From assembly GCA_027623615.1 (NCBI GenBank), contig JAQBVH010000049.1:1-10603 (forward strand): a stretch of DNA of 10,603 nucleotides, in the 5' to 3' direction. Of this stretch, positions 1-7,982 are shown one piece after another. How positions within the stretch are numbered: position 1 is the stretch's first letter; each line of letters opens with the position of its first letter. The DNA comes from Planctomycetota bacterium (GTDB lineage: Bacteria > Planctomycetota > UBA1135 > GCA-002686595). The notes under the pieces were generated by a model. It ran no database searches, was not told the origin of the DNA, and worked only from the letters and a program-made list of their open reading frames with translations. Position numbers and translations under genes: made by a program.

Positions 1-115
1 CCGCGCCTCCCTCGCGCGGCAGGTCGGGGGTCGGGGCACGCAGGGCGGACTATCCATGGCGGCCACGGCGAGGACGGGGTAGACGTGAGGTCGTCCCTCC
101 TCCAGCCGGTCCACC
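1..115. other. 5' flank without a recognisable gene
   Basis: I see no gene I can support here. A short hairpin (arms CCGCGC at 1-6 and GCGCGG at 14-19) could be the tail of a terminator of a gene outside the window, but it has no T-run. No good Shine-Dalgarno precedes the lectin start: the nearest purine-rich stretch (GTGAGG, 85-90) is about 25 nt away. I cannot name a promoter with confidence. Confidence 0.4.
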
Positions 116-1312
116 ATGCAACGACTCTCCGTCCTCGCCCTCGCCCTCTCCCCCTACGCTGCCGCGCAGGGTTTCGACTACCCCGACTTCTCGAGCGTCG
201 CGGGCCTCGCGCTGAATGGCGACGCGGTTCAGGCCGGTACCGCGCTGCGCGTCAGCGGCGCGAGCATCTCGGAGAAGGGCTCGGCCTACTACGACCAGGC
301 GGTCTCGGTCGCCGCCGGCTTCGAGACGACCTTCACGTTCTCGATCACGGCCCCGACCGCCGGCGGAGGGGACGGGTTCGCCCTCCTGATCCAGAACGAC
401 CCCGTCGCCGGGCTGACCGCCCTCGCGGACCACGCCTCCGCGATCGGCTACAGCGGCTTCCTCGCCACCCCCACGAACGCGATCGACAACGCGATCGCGG
501 TCGAGTTCGACACCTACGCCGCCGGCAGCTGGGGCGACCCGAGCGCCAATCACATCAGCGTGCACACCGGCGGCACCGGCGACTGCAACGCCCACGAGGA
601 CTTCTCGCTCGGCAGCGTCACCCCGGCCATCGACATGAGCGACGGAGCTGTGCACACCGTCAAGGTCGCCTACGACGGGGCGAACCTCGTCGTGTACCTC
701 GACGACCTGGTCACTCCCGCGCTCTCCGTCCCGTGGGACTTCGCCACCGGCGGGACCTACGCCGGCGGCGGCGCGGTAGGCGGCCTGGTGTTGCAGGGCG
801 GCACCTCGGCCTATGTGGGGTTCACGGCCAGCGCCGGCGGCGCCTGGGAGAACCACGACGTGCACTCGTGGAGCTTCGGCTACGCGGGTACCTCGATCGG
901 CACCAACTACTGCGGGCCGGCGAACGGCAACTCGAGCGGCATGCCCGCCGTGATCTCCGCCTTCGGCAGCGACGTCGCCGCGGACGACTCGGTGCGGCTC
1001 GACGCTGCCCAGATGCCGACCAACCAGTTCGGCTACTTCATCAACTCGATGAACCAGGGCTTCGTGATCCCGCCGGGCTCCCAGGGGATCCTGTGCGTCA
1101 GTGGCCAGATCGGCCGCCACAGCGCCAATGTCCTGTCCACGGGCGCGACGGGCGAGTTCTCGCTGCAGCTCGACCTGACCGACCTGCCGACGCCGGGCGG
1201 CTTCTACATCGTCCAGCCGGGTGAGACGTGGTACTGGCAGGCCTGGTTCCGAGACGTGAACCCCAATCAGACCAACAACTTCACCGAGGGCATCTGCATC
1301 AGCTTCAACTGA
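116..1312 (+). CDS. Secreted L-type (legume-like) lectin domain protein
   Basis: The protein has 398 residues. Residues 1-17 form a signal peptide (MQR, hydrophobic LSVLALAL, then AAA before Gln18), which supports the ATG at 116 although the frame is open further upstream. Residues about 19-258 look like an L-type lectin beta-sandwich: the GDGFALLIQ strand, AVEFDTY at 128-134 (the acidic, metal-binding strand of this fold), a following DPSANHISVH segment, and the closing AYVGFTASAGG...HDVHSWSF strands. Such domains bind carbohydrate. From about 262 (GTNYCGPANGNSSG) to 398 runs a second beta-rich domain with AFGSDVAADDSVRL, NQFGYFINS and PGETWYWQAWFRD. I recognise it as a common C-terminal domain of secreted planctomycete proteins, with no established function. 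The gene stands alone and converges on pyrE. Sugar specificity cannot be read from sequence. Lectin fold is fairly sure, role unknown. Confidence 0.88.
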   Translation: MQRLSVLALALSPYAAAQGFDYPDFSSVAGLALNGDAVQAGTALRVSGASISEKGSAYYDQAVSVAAGFETTFTFSITAPTAGGGDGFALLIQNDPVAGLTALADHASAIGYSGFLATPTNAIDNAIAVEFDTYAAGSWGDPSANHISVHTGGTGDCNAHEDFSLGSVTPAIDMSDGAVHTVKVAYDGANLVVYLDDLVTPALSVPWDFATGGTYAGGGAVGGLVLQGGTSAYVGFTASAGGAWENHDVHSWSFGYAGTSIGTNYCGPANGNSSGMPAVISAFGSDVAADDSVRLDAAQMPTNQFGYFINSMNQGFVIPPGSQGILCVSGQIGRHSANVLSTGATGEFSLQLDLTDLPTPGGFYIVQPGETWYWQAWFRDVNPNQTNNFTEGICISFN

Positions 1313-1322
1313 GCAATCCCTG

Positions 1323-1352
1323 AACCGGGCGTGCGGCTCCGTACGCCCGGTT
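1323..1352. terminator. Hairpin between convergent genes, probable bidirectional terminator
   Basis: AACCGGGCGT (1323-1332) and ACGCCCGGTT (1343-1352) are perfect inverted arms of 10 bp around a 10-nt GC-rich loop that can partly pair further. The hairpin starts 10 nt after the lectin stop and ends 3 nt before the pyrE stop codon on the other strand, so it could end both transcripts. There is no clear T-run on either side, so rho-independent action is likely but not certain. Confidence 0.65.
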
Positions 1353-1355
1353 GGC

Positions 1356-2030
1356 TCAGGCAGGCGCCCCGTACTCGGCCCGGTACGCCTCGATGCGTGC
1401 CAGGTCCGCGTCCCCGAGGACCACGCGGCCGTCGATCTCGCGCCCGCTGAGGTGCTCGACGATCTCCGCGAGGGTCACGATCGCGAAGGTGGGCATGCCG
1501 AACTCCTCGCCGACCTCGGCCAGGGCCGCGCGCTCGCCCTTGCCCCGCTCCTGGCGATCGACCGAGACGATCAGCCCGGCCAGCTCGACGGCCGCCGCCG
1601 CGCGCAGGACCGGCACGGTCTCGCGGATCGAGGTGCCCGCGGTGGTCACGTCCTCGACGATCAGGACGCGCTCCCCATCGGTGGGCTGGTGTCCGACGAG
1701 CACGCCACCCTCACCGTGGTCCTTGGCCTCCTTGCGGTTGAAGCAGAAGCCCACGTCCTTGCCCCGGCTCGCCAGGGCTGCCGCGGTGGTCACGGCCAGC
1801 GGAATGCCCTTGTAAGCGGGGCCGAAGAGCACGTCGTAGCCCTCGCTCAGCCGACCCTGGATCGCGTCGGCGTAGAACTCGCCGAGGCGCGCGATCTGGG
1901 TGCCGGAGCGGTACTTGCCCGTGTTCACGAAGTAGGGCGTCTTGCGCCCGCTCTTGGTGGTGAAGTCGCCGAAGGTCAGGACCTCGCAACGCACCATGAA
2001 CTCGATGAACTCGCGCTTGTAGGCTTCCAT
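1356..2030 (-). CDS. pyrE: Orotate phosphoribosyltransferase
   Basis: Converts orotate and PRPP to orotidine 5'-monophosphate and pyrophosphate, the fifth step of de novo pyrimidine synthesis, in the cytoplasm. With the start at 2030 the protein has 224 residues, close to the usual 210-220. Visible motifs: TKSGRK (25-30) and YFVN near the N-terminus, FGPAYKG (69-75), the flexible catalytic loop RKEAKDHGEGG (99-109), and the PRPP-binding signature VLIVEDVTTAGTS (122-134). I chose the inner ATG because MEAYKREFIEF lines up with the E. coli N-terminus (MKPYQRQFIEF). It also places a TAGAAT box 7 nt before the start. An ATG at 2039 would add three residues and overlap that box. It is last in a minus-strand cluster, only 9 nt (from the outer ATG) or 18 nt (from the chosen one) after the preceding stop. 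No other pyrimidine gene is in view. Confidence 0.95.
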   Translation of the reverse strand: MEAYKREFIEFMVRCEVLTFGDFTTKSGRKTPYFVNTGKYRSGTQIARLGEFYADAIQGRLSEGYDVLFGPAYKGIPLAVTTAAALASRGKDVGFCFNRKEAKDHGEGGVLVGHQPTDGERVLIVEDVTTAGTSIRETVPVLRAAAAVELAGLIVSVDRQERGKGERAALAEVGEEFGMPTFAIVTLAEIVEHLSGREIDGRVVLGDADLARIEAYRAEYGAPA

Positions 2031-2037
2031 GGGGACC

Positions 2038-2043
2038 ATTCTA
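2038..2043 (-). promoter_or_regulatory. TAGAAT -10-like box before pyrE (possible leaderless promoter)
   Basis: On the minus strand TAGAAT is followed by seven bases (GGTCCCC) and then the chosen pyrE ATG, so a transcript starting at the usual distance would begin at or next to the start codon. No Shine-Dalgarno is present. I find no convincing -35 element upstream, which lowers confidence. Confidence 0.4.
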
Positions 2044-2048
2044 ACGGC

Positions 2049-3158
2049 TCAGCGCACGAGCTTCTCCGGGACGCGCAGGGCCCGGTAGATGCGCCGCCGG
2101 GCGCCGCGGGACAGGGCCGGGTTCCAGTACTCCCAGACCACCTCGCCGGAGGGCGTCACCTCGAACAACCGGCCGCGCTCGCTCTCGGTGATCAGGGTCG
2201 TGCCTCCCGCAAGTCGCTGGGCGCCGCTGCGGACGTCGCTGAAGAAGTCCCGCTGCCGGTAGGTCCAGACGATCTGGTCGCTCGCGGGGTCGACCTCGAT
2301 GACGCGCGACCAGCGGCGGCGGCGACCGTTGTCGAAGATCAAGACCGTGCCCGCGTCGGTCATTGTCGGGTGATGGGGGGCCTCGAGCTCTCCGGGACCC
2401 CAGCTCCACAGGACCTCGGACCGCTCCGGGTCGAGGACGAGGACCAGGTCGACGTTGCGCAAGCACATCAGCCAGGCGCCGGGCCACGCCGAGTCCTCGG
2501 GCAGCTCCTGGACTGCGTTCAGGTGGTAGTAGTCGAAGACGGTGATCGATTCCCCCCCGGGGGGCACGTCCAGCGGGGACGGCGGGTGGAGCTCGGCGAA
2601 CAGGTCGCGATGCTCGAAGAGATCCCAGCGCCGGAGCACCTCTCCGTCCGGGGACAGGCTCACGATCGCGTCGAAGCGGACACGGCGCCCCTGGAACGCG
2701 CGCTCGGTGTGGACAGGGACGAGGAAGCCGCCTCCGGTCCGCGGCCAGAGATCGTGGTGGCAGGAGAGGGGGGTCTGCCAGCGCAGCGTCCCGTCCCCGT
2801 CGACCAGCGCGACGCCCTCGTCCGTCGAGAGCAGGGCTGCTCGTCCGCCGGCGAGCGGGACGCCGTACTCGACGCGCGTGAATCCGGGCACGGTCCAGCG
2901 CTGCACCACCGCGCCCGTCGCGTCGATCGCGATCAAGCTGGAGTCCTCATCGCCATAGACCGTCACGCCCGGCCCGACGCGGCCCGGCTCGCAGATGGTG
3001 ACGCCAGAGCGGTCGGCGTCCGCGTCCTCGTCCCAACCCGCGTAGGGGATGTCTCGAAAGGCCTCCGCGTCCGCAGCGCTGGTCGCAGGCGCTTCGGGCG
3101 CAGGATTCCCACCGCCGCAGGCAGTCAGGATCAGGGCGATGCTGGGCAGGGCGCGCAC
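2049..3158 (-). CDS. Arylsulfotransferase-like beta-propeller lipoprotein
   Basis: The protein has 369 residues and starts at GTG, the only possible start because an in-frame TAG lies four codons upstream. Residues 1-14 form a lipoprotein signal (MRALPSIALIL, lipobox LTAC with Cys14), followed by a flexible Gly/Pro/Ala-rich linker. The rest resembles the arylsulfotransferase (ASST)/PQQ-propeller group, with blade-like repeats such as SLIAIDATGAVVQRW, GVALVDGDGTLRW and LFEVTPSGEVVWEYW. Conserved-looking polar sites are CHHD (133-136), DYYHLNAVQ (209-217), PHHP (261-264) followed by IFDNG (274-278), and TLITESERGR (321-330). In true ASST, histidines in similar places bind the sulfuryl group. 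Activity here is not proven, and such propellers are often annotated only as ASST family. It probably sits on the periplasmic side of a membrane. It lies 17 nt after the oxidoreductase stop and just before pyrE. Confidence 0.8.
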   Translation of the reverse strand: MRALPSIALILTACGGGNPAPEAPATSAADAEAFRDIPYAGWDEDADADRSGVTICEPGRVGPGVTVYGDEDSSLIAIDATGAVVQRWTVPGFTRVEYGVPLAGGRAALLSTDEGVALVDGDGTLRWQTPLSCHHDLWPRTGGGFLVPVHTERAFQGRRVRFDAIVSLSPDGEVLRRWDLFEHRDLFAELHPPSPLDVPPGGESITVFDYYHLNAVQELPEDSAWPGAWLMCLRNVDLVLVLDPERSEVLWSWGPGELEAPHHPTMTDAGTVLIFDNGRRRRWSRVIEVDPASDQIVWTYRQRDFFSDVRSGAQRLAGGTTLITESERGRLFEVTPSGEVVWEYWNPALSRGARRRIYRALRVPEKLVR

Positions 3159-3164
3159 GCCCGC

Positions 3165-3170
3165 AGCCTA
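3165..3170 (-). promoter_or_regulatory. TAGGCT -10-like box before the ASST-like gene
   Basis: On the minus strand TAGGCT is followed by six bases (GCGGGC) and then the GTG start codon. This is the same spacing pattern as before pyrE and the FAD oxidoreductase, and there is no Shine-Dalgarno. It lies in the 17-nt gap after the oxidoreductase gene, so an internal promoter of the cluster is possible. I see no clear -35. Confidence 0.35.
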
Positions 3171-3175
3171 CCCGT

Positions 3176-4570
3176 TCAGGTCCGCGCGTCGACGAAGCCG
3201 TTCGGCGCGAGGCGTTCGCGCAGGCTTGCGCTCCAGTCGCTCTCGAAGCGCCGCTCGGGGTCGAGCTCGCCCGTGCGCCTCAAGAAGCCCACGAGGCCGG
3301 GGTGGGCCGCCCGCAGCTGGCCGCCGGTCGCCCAGCGGTGATAAGTCAGGTAGAAGCTCCCCCCGTGCCCCAGCGCCACGTCGATCAGGGCGCGGAAGCG
3401 ACCGATCGCGTCGGCGCGGCCGGCCTCGTCGTGGTCGACGTGCAGATTGACGACCAGGCAGGCCCAGGGCTCGCGCGCCCAGGCGAGGGCAGTGGTCGCG
3501 TCCCGTTCGATCAAGCGCAGGGTGGCGTAGATCGGCTGGGCTCCCGCACCGATCAGGGCGGCGCGCAGGTCACCCAGGAACAGCTCGCAGCGCGCTCGCG
3601 GAACGTACAGCTCGGTGATCATCTCTGAGCCCGGGCAGCGCGCAGCGCACCGGCGGTCGAGCTCGAGGTGGTAGTCCGGCAGGTAGGTCGCGAGCTGCGC
3701 GCGATCGGACTCGTAGACCTGGCCGTGGGTCTGGGTGTAGTAGGCGGCGTACTCCGCGAAGGCGCGGCCGGGCTGGGTGTGGGCCAGCTCGAGCAGCCGC
3801 CGCCAGGCACGCGCATCCAGCCGACGCGGCTGGTCGAGGGGGACTCGAGACGAGACAGGTGCGTAGGTCGACAGCACCCCGCGGCGGAAGAGGGCGTCCG
3901 CGGTCGGCTCGATCGCCATCTGGAAGTCGCCGAACAGCGCGCCCTCGTCCCGCGCACTCTCGAGGGCCTCGACGATGCCCGGCGCCGCGCGCACCGAGAC
4001 GCCCCGCCGGACACGTAGCTTGCGCTGCAGTCGCAGGGCCACCTCCGTCACGATGCCCGCCTGCCCGTACCCGCCGACCGCGAGCCGGAAGCGCTCGTCC
4101 TCCGCACTGCAGCGGTGCAGCACGCCGTCCGCGTCGAGCAGCTCGAGCGCGGCGAGCTGGTCCACCAGCGGTCCGAGGCTGAGTCCGCGGCCGTGGACGT
4201 TCGAGGCCACGCTCCCGCCCAGGGTCATGTCGTCCGCCCCGGTGGGCTTCTGCACGATCGCGAGCTCGGGCGCCCTGCGCCCCAGCTCATCGATCAGCGT
4301 GCGCCAATCGACACCCGCTTGGGCGCGCACGATCTGGCGCTCCTGGTCGACGTCGAGGATTCGATCGAGGCCCCGCGCGTCCACCAGCAGTCCGCCCTCC
4401 CGGAAGGCCTGGCCGCCCATGGCGTGCCGCCCACCGGCGACCGTGAGGCCGCGCCCTGCCAGGGCGGCCTGCTTCACGATCCGGGCCAGCTCCTCGGTCG
4501 TGCCGGGCCGCTGCACGGATGCGACCCGTGTTGGGTTCAAGCGCGAGTGGACGTCGTTGACGAGTTCCAT
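3176..4570 (-). CDS. FAD-binding oxidoreductase (PCMH/VAO superfamily)
   Basis: The protein has 464 residues with ATG at 4570 and no export signal, so it is likely cytoplasmic. It has a PCMH-type FAD domain: the N-terminal RPGTTEELARIVKQA segment, GGRHAMGG (46-53), TLGGSVASNVHGRG (116-129) and GGYGQAGIVTEV (166-177). His49 lies where some relatives bind FAD covalently, so an 8-alpha-histidyl link is possible. The C-terminal half ends with RRFESDWSASLRERL, as in sugar-lactone oxidase and DprE1-like relatives. The substrate is unknown; oxidation of a sugar or sugar alcohol is an inference from the family. A TTG at 4630 would add 20 residues that look non-coding, so I rejected it. It leads the minus-strand cluster with the ASST-like lipoprotein and pyrE, and is divergent from the kinase operon. 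An assignment to arabinono-lactone oxidase or DprE1 cannot be made. Confidence 0.87.
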   Translation of the reverse strand: MELVNDVHSRLNPTRVASVQRPGTTEELARIVKQAALAGRGLTVAGGRHAMGGQAFREGGLLVDARGLDRILDVDQERQIVRAQAGVDWRTLIDELGRRAPELAIVQKPTGADDMTLGGSVASNVHGRGLSLGPLVDQLAALELLDADGVLHRCSAEDERFRLAVGGYGQAGIVTEVALRLQRKLRVRRGVSVRAAPGIVEALESARDEGALFGDFQMAIEPTADALFRRGVLSTYAPVSSRVPLDQPRRLDARAWRRLLELAHTQPGRAFAEYAAYYTQTHGQVYESDRAQLATYLPDYHLELDRRCAARCPGSEMITELYVPRARCELFLGDLRAALIGAGAQPIYATLRLIERDATTALAWAREPWACLVVNLHVDHDEAGRADAIGRFRALIDVALGHGGSFYLTYHRWATGGQLRAAHPGLVGFLRRTGELDPERRFESDWSASLRERLAPNGFVDART

Positions 4571-4576
4571 GGGGGG

Positions 4577-4582
4577 ACCGTA
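4577..4582 (-). promoter_or_regulatory. TACGGT -10-like box before the FAD oxidoreductase
   Basis: On the minus strand TACGGT is followed by six C and the ATG at 4570. A transcript from it would start at or next to the ATG. No Shine-Dalgarno is visible, which fits leaderless expression and supports this ATG over the upstream TTG. No recognisable -35 was found. Confidence 0.4.
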
Positions 4583-4647
4583 CGGCGCCCGTCGATCCCC
4601 CTCGCCGCACTTGGAGATCGAGATCGACAAGCAGGGCGAATCGTCCT

Positions 4648-4807
4648 AGCGGGCCCCGTTGGGGCCCGCTCCGCCTCCTGCGGAGGCGTGATTGTCTTTG
4701 GGCGCCGCACCTGACGGTGCGACAGCTAGGCGACCCCGTTGGGGCCGCCTACGCCTCCATCGGAGGCGCGAGGGTTGCTGGGCGCCGCACCTGACGGTGC
4801 GACAGCT
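4648..4807. repeat. Two 80-bp tandem units, each with three hairpins
   Basis: Units 4648-4727 and 4728-4807 have exactly the same length. Their last 29 bases are identical (4699-4727 and 4779-4807). Each unit holds three dyads. Hairpin A has 10-bp arms around a GTT loop (4648-4657/4661-4670 and 4728-4737/4741-4750). Hairpin B pairs CGCCTCC with GGAGGCG around a 3-nt loop (4672-4688 and 4752-4768). Hairpin C is CGCACC-TGAC-GGTGCG (4706-4721 and 4786-4801). In hairpin A, arm positions 3 and 4 are swapped between units on both sides (C-G to G-C and G-C to C-G), which keeps pairing; unit 2 has one A/C mismatch at position 6. The repeat fills the space between divergent genes and contains no ORF I can support. 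It could be a mobile intergenic repeat, a structured leader RNA, or paired regulator sites (hairpin C). Confidence 0.9.
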
Positions 4808-4813
4808 CGGAGT

Positions 4814-4825
4814 CCACGCGCGTGG
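4814..4825. repeat. 12-bp perfect palindrome upstream of the kinase promoter
   Basis: CCACGCGCGTGG is its own reverse complement. It lies between the tandem hairpin units and the sigma-54 promoter match, centred about 50 bp before the -12 element. It may be an operator, but a GC-rich palindrome of this length can arise by chance and has no second copy that I found. Confidence 0.35.
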
Positions 4826-4856
4826 CGCAAACTCCTGTCCCGATGCTCTACCCTGG

Positions 4857-4872
4857 CGGCACGTCCCTTGCT
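4857..4872 (+). promoter_or_regulatory. Sigma-54 (-24/-12) promoter candidate for the two-component operon
   Basis: CGGCACGTCCCTTGCT matches the sigma-54 consensus TGGCACG-N4-TTGCW at all specified positions but the first. The invariant GG (4858-4859) and GC (4870-4871) are separated by exactly 10 nt. Transcription would start near 4883, just before the GTG at 4885. The operon encodes a sigma-54 activator, so autoregulation is plausible. Confidence 0.55.
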
Positions 4873-4884
4873 CGTGTTGACGCC

Positions 4885-6563
4885 GTGCTCCAGCTCCTCC
4901 GCGCTCGCCTCTCCGTCCGCCTCGGCCTCCTGTTCCTGCTCGTCGGGGTCCTGCCCCTGATCGGCGTGGGCTGGGTCGCCCTCGCGACCCTCGAGGAGGC
5001 CGTGCTCGAAGCCGCCCAGCGGCGCCAGACCCAGGTGGGGGAGAGCGCGGGGCGCCTGGTCGAGGACGCCATCGCAGATGGCACCGCCAAGCTGATCACG
5101 CTCTCGCGCCTCATGGGCCAGGGGTTCCTGGACACGAGCCCTGGGGAGTTCGCGCCGAACAACCCCTTCTTCCAGGACAACCTGGTCGGTCAGGTCCAGG
5201 GCCTGGTCGAGCCCGCGGAGGTGTTCCTCGAGCTGCAGTACTTCGGTGGCGAAGGCACCGAGTTCCTCGGCCAGGTCCAGAACACCCTCGTCGCCGACAA
5301 CTTCTCGACCAACGCGGTGCTCAACGGGCGAGCGATCGAGTTCAACCGTGAGAACCTGATGGCCAACGACGTGGTCGAAGAGCGGCGCCCGCATCGCGAC
5401 GCGGAGCTCTCCATGCACGCCGAGCAGGTGACCCTGCGCCTCTCCCATCCGGTGGCCGAGCCCCTGGGCGGGCAGGGGGCGATCGTCGGTCTGGTCGACT
5501 TCGACGAGCTGCGCGGGACCCTGGCGCGACTCGTGCAGGCGGACATGCAGCTCTGCGTGGTCGACCCCGCAGGCACCGAGCTCGCACGCCTGGGGGAGGT
5601 CGACGCCGATCACCTCGAGCGCCGCCTCCCCTTCGGCGAGGGATGGACCGCGATCGTGCGCGAGTCGACCGCCGCGGTCCACGCGCCGATCGCGGAGCTG
5701 CGAGAGAGCGCGCTGCCCTGGTTCGCTGGCGCCATCGTCCTGGCCCTCCTGATGGCCTTCGTCTTCGCGACCTGGATCACCCGGCCGGTCACCCAGCTCC
5801 GTCGCGCGACCGAGGCCCTGGAGGGCGGCGACCTCACGGCGCGGGCCGGGGTCGATCGTCCCGACGAGATCGGCCAGCTCGGCGCAGCGTTCGACCGCAT
5901 GGCGGATGCGGTGGCCCAGCTCGACGCGGCCAAGGGGGAGTTCGTCGCCACGGTCAGCCACGAGCTGCGCACGCCGCTCACCTCCCTGCGCCTGACGACG
6001 TCCAACCTGCTCGACGGGGTGCAGGGTCCCCTCGACGGGCGCCAGGCAGCGGCGCTGCAGCGCATGAGCGGCGAGCTGAACCGCATGCAGCGCCTCGTTG
6101 AGGACCTCCTCGAGCTGGCGCGCCTCGACGCAGGGGTGCGCGAGCCGCAGCGGGCGCAGATCGACCTGGCGATCCTGGCGCGCTCCACCGTCGAGGTGCT
6201 CGAGCCCGCCGCGCGGGAGCGTGGGCTGCAGGTCGAGGTGACCGGCGCGGGCAACGCCGTCGGCGACGCTGACATGCTGCGCCGGGTGCTGACCAACCTG
6301 CTCGACAACGCGATCAAGTTCTCGCCCGAGGGCGGCCTGGTTCGGGTCGAGGTGGCCGAAAACGCCTTTGAAGTGGCCGATTCGGGGCCGGGCGTGGCCT
6401 CGGACGCGGTGTTCGACGCCTTCCACCAGGAGGCCCAGGACGGCGTCGCGCCCCCGGGCGCAGGGCTCGGACTCGCGATCGTGCGCAAGCTGATCGACCT
6501 GCACGGCGGAACGGTCCGCGTACTCAACGAGGATGGAGCGCTGTTCCGCGTGGAGCTGCCCGC

Positions 6564-6567
<4 letters not shown>
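4885..6567 (+). CDS. Membrane sensor histidine kinase (HAMP-HisKA-HATPase)
   Basis: Autophosphorylates on His and passes phosphate to the regulator encoded next. Numbered from GTG 4885 (560 residues): transmembrane segment 13-35, an extracytoplasmic sensor of about 240 residues (Cache-like by size and position, not recognised in detail), transmembrane segment about 279-298, HAMP about 299-350 (TRPVTQLRRATEALEGGDL, then DEIGQLGAAFDRM), the H box FVATVSHELRTPL with His359, the N box NLLDN from Asn471, the G1 box DSGPG from Asp499, the F-box region VFDAFHQ, and the G2 box GAGLGLA from Gly525. All catalytic motifs are intact. The start is uncertain: the frame is open from GTG 4822 and has an ATG at 4843, but those 21 extra residues do not look like protein and overlap the promoter match, so I prefer 4885. 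The stop overlaps the regulator start by 4 bp. The signal sensed is unknown. Confidence 0.88.
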
Positions 6568-7898
<1,331 letters not shown>

Positions 7899-7914
7899 GT
7901 ATCCGATCGGATAC
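7899..7914. promoter_or_regulatory. 16-bp perfect palindrome, candidate activator binding site (UAS)
   Basis: GTATCCGATCGGATAC is its own reverse complement and begins on the base after the regulator stop codon. Its centre lies about 64 bp before the -12 GC of the sigma-54 promoter match at 7956, so about -75 relative to the predicted start, within the usual range for NtrC-type upstream activating sites. Dimeric Fis-type helix-turn-helix domains bind such dyads. Binding by the adjacent regulator is inference. Confidence 0.55.
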
Positions 7915-7955
7915 GCGCCGGACCCGCGTCCGTCGCCGCGGCCAGGAAATCGACT

Positions 7956-7971
7956 CGGCACGCCCGTTGCG
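7956..7971 (+). promoter_or_regulatory. Sigma-54 (-24/-12) promoter candidate for the thioredoxin-like gene
   Basis: CGGCACGCCCGTTGCG has GG (7957-7958) and GC (7969-7970) exactly 10 nt apart and fits TGGCACG-N4-TTGCW except at the first and last positions. The predicted start, near 7982, abuts the ATG at 7983, which would make the transcript leaderless. A GAAGG at 7971-7975, spaced like a Shine-Dalgarno, would then be left out of the mRNA. This conflict is the main doubt. Confidence 0.55.
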
Positions 7972-7982
7972 AAGGTGCGGGC

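Noticed and set aside
1..19. Terminator hairpin of an upstream gene
   Set aside because: The stem is only 6 bp, no T-run follows, and no upstream gene is visible to assign it to.
1452..3341. Long plus-strand open frame across pyrE and the ASST-like gene
   Set aside because: It is antisense to two recognised genes, crosses their boundary and has no recognisable motif.
4571..4630. TTG start at 4630 for the FAD oxidoreductase
   Set aside because: The 20 extra residues are not family-like, and the ATG at 4570 has a TAnnnT box placed just before it.
4648..4807. CRISPR array, integron attC site or IS end
   Set aside because: Only two directly abutting units without spacers, no core sites of the attC type, no transposase and no target duplication.
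4822..4884. GTG 4822 or ATG 4843 as kinase start
   Set aside because: The extra N-terminal residues look non-coding and overlap the sigma-54 promoter match and part of the 12-bp palindrome. Not fully excluded.
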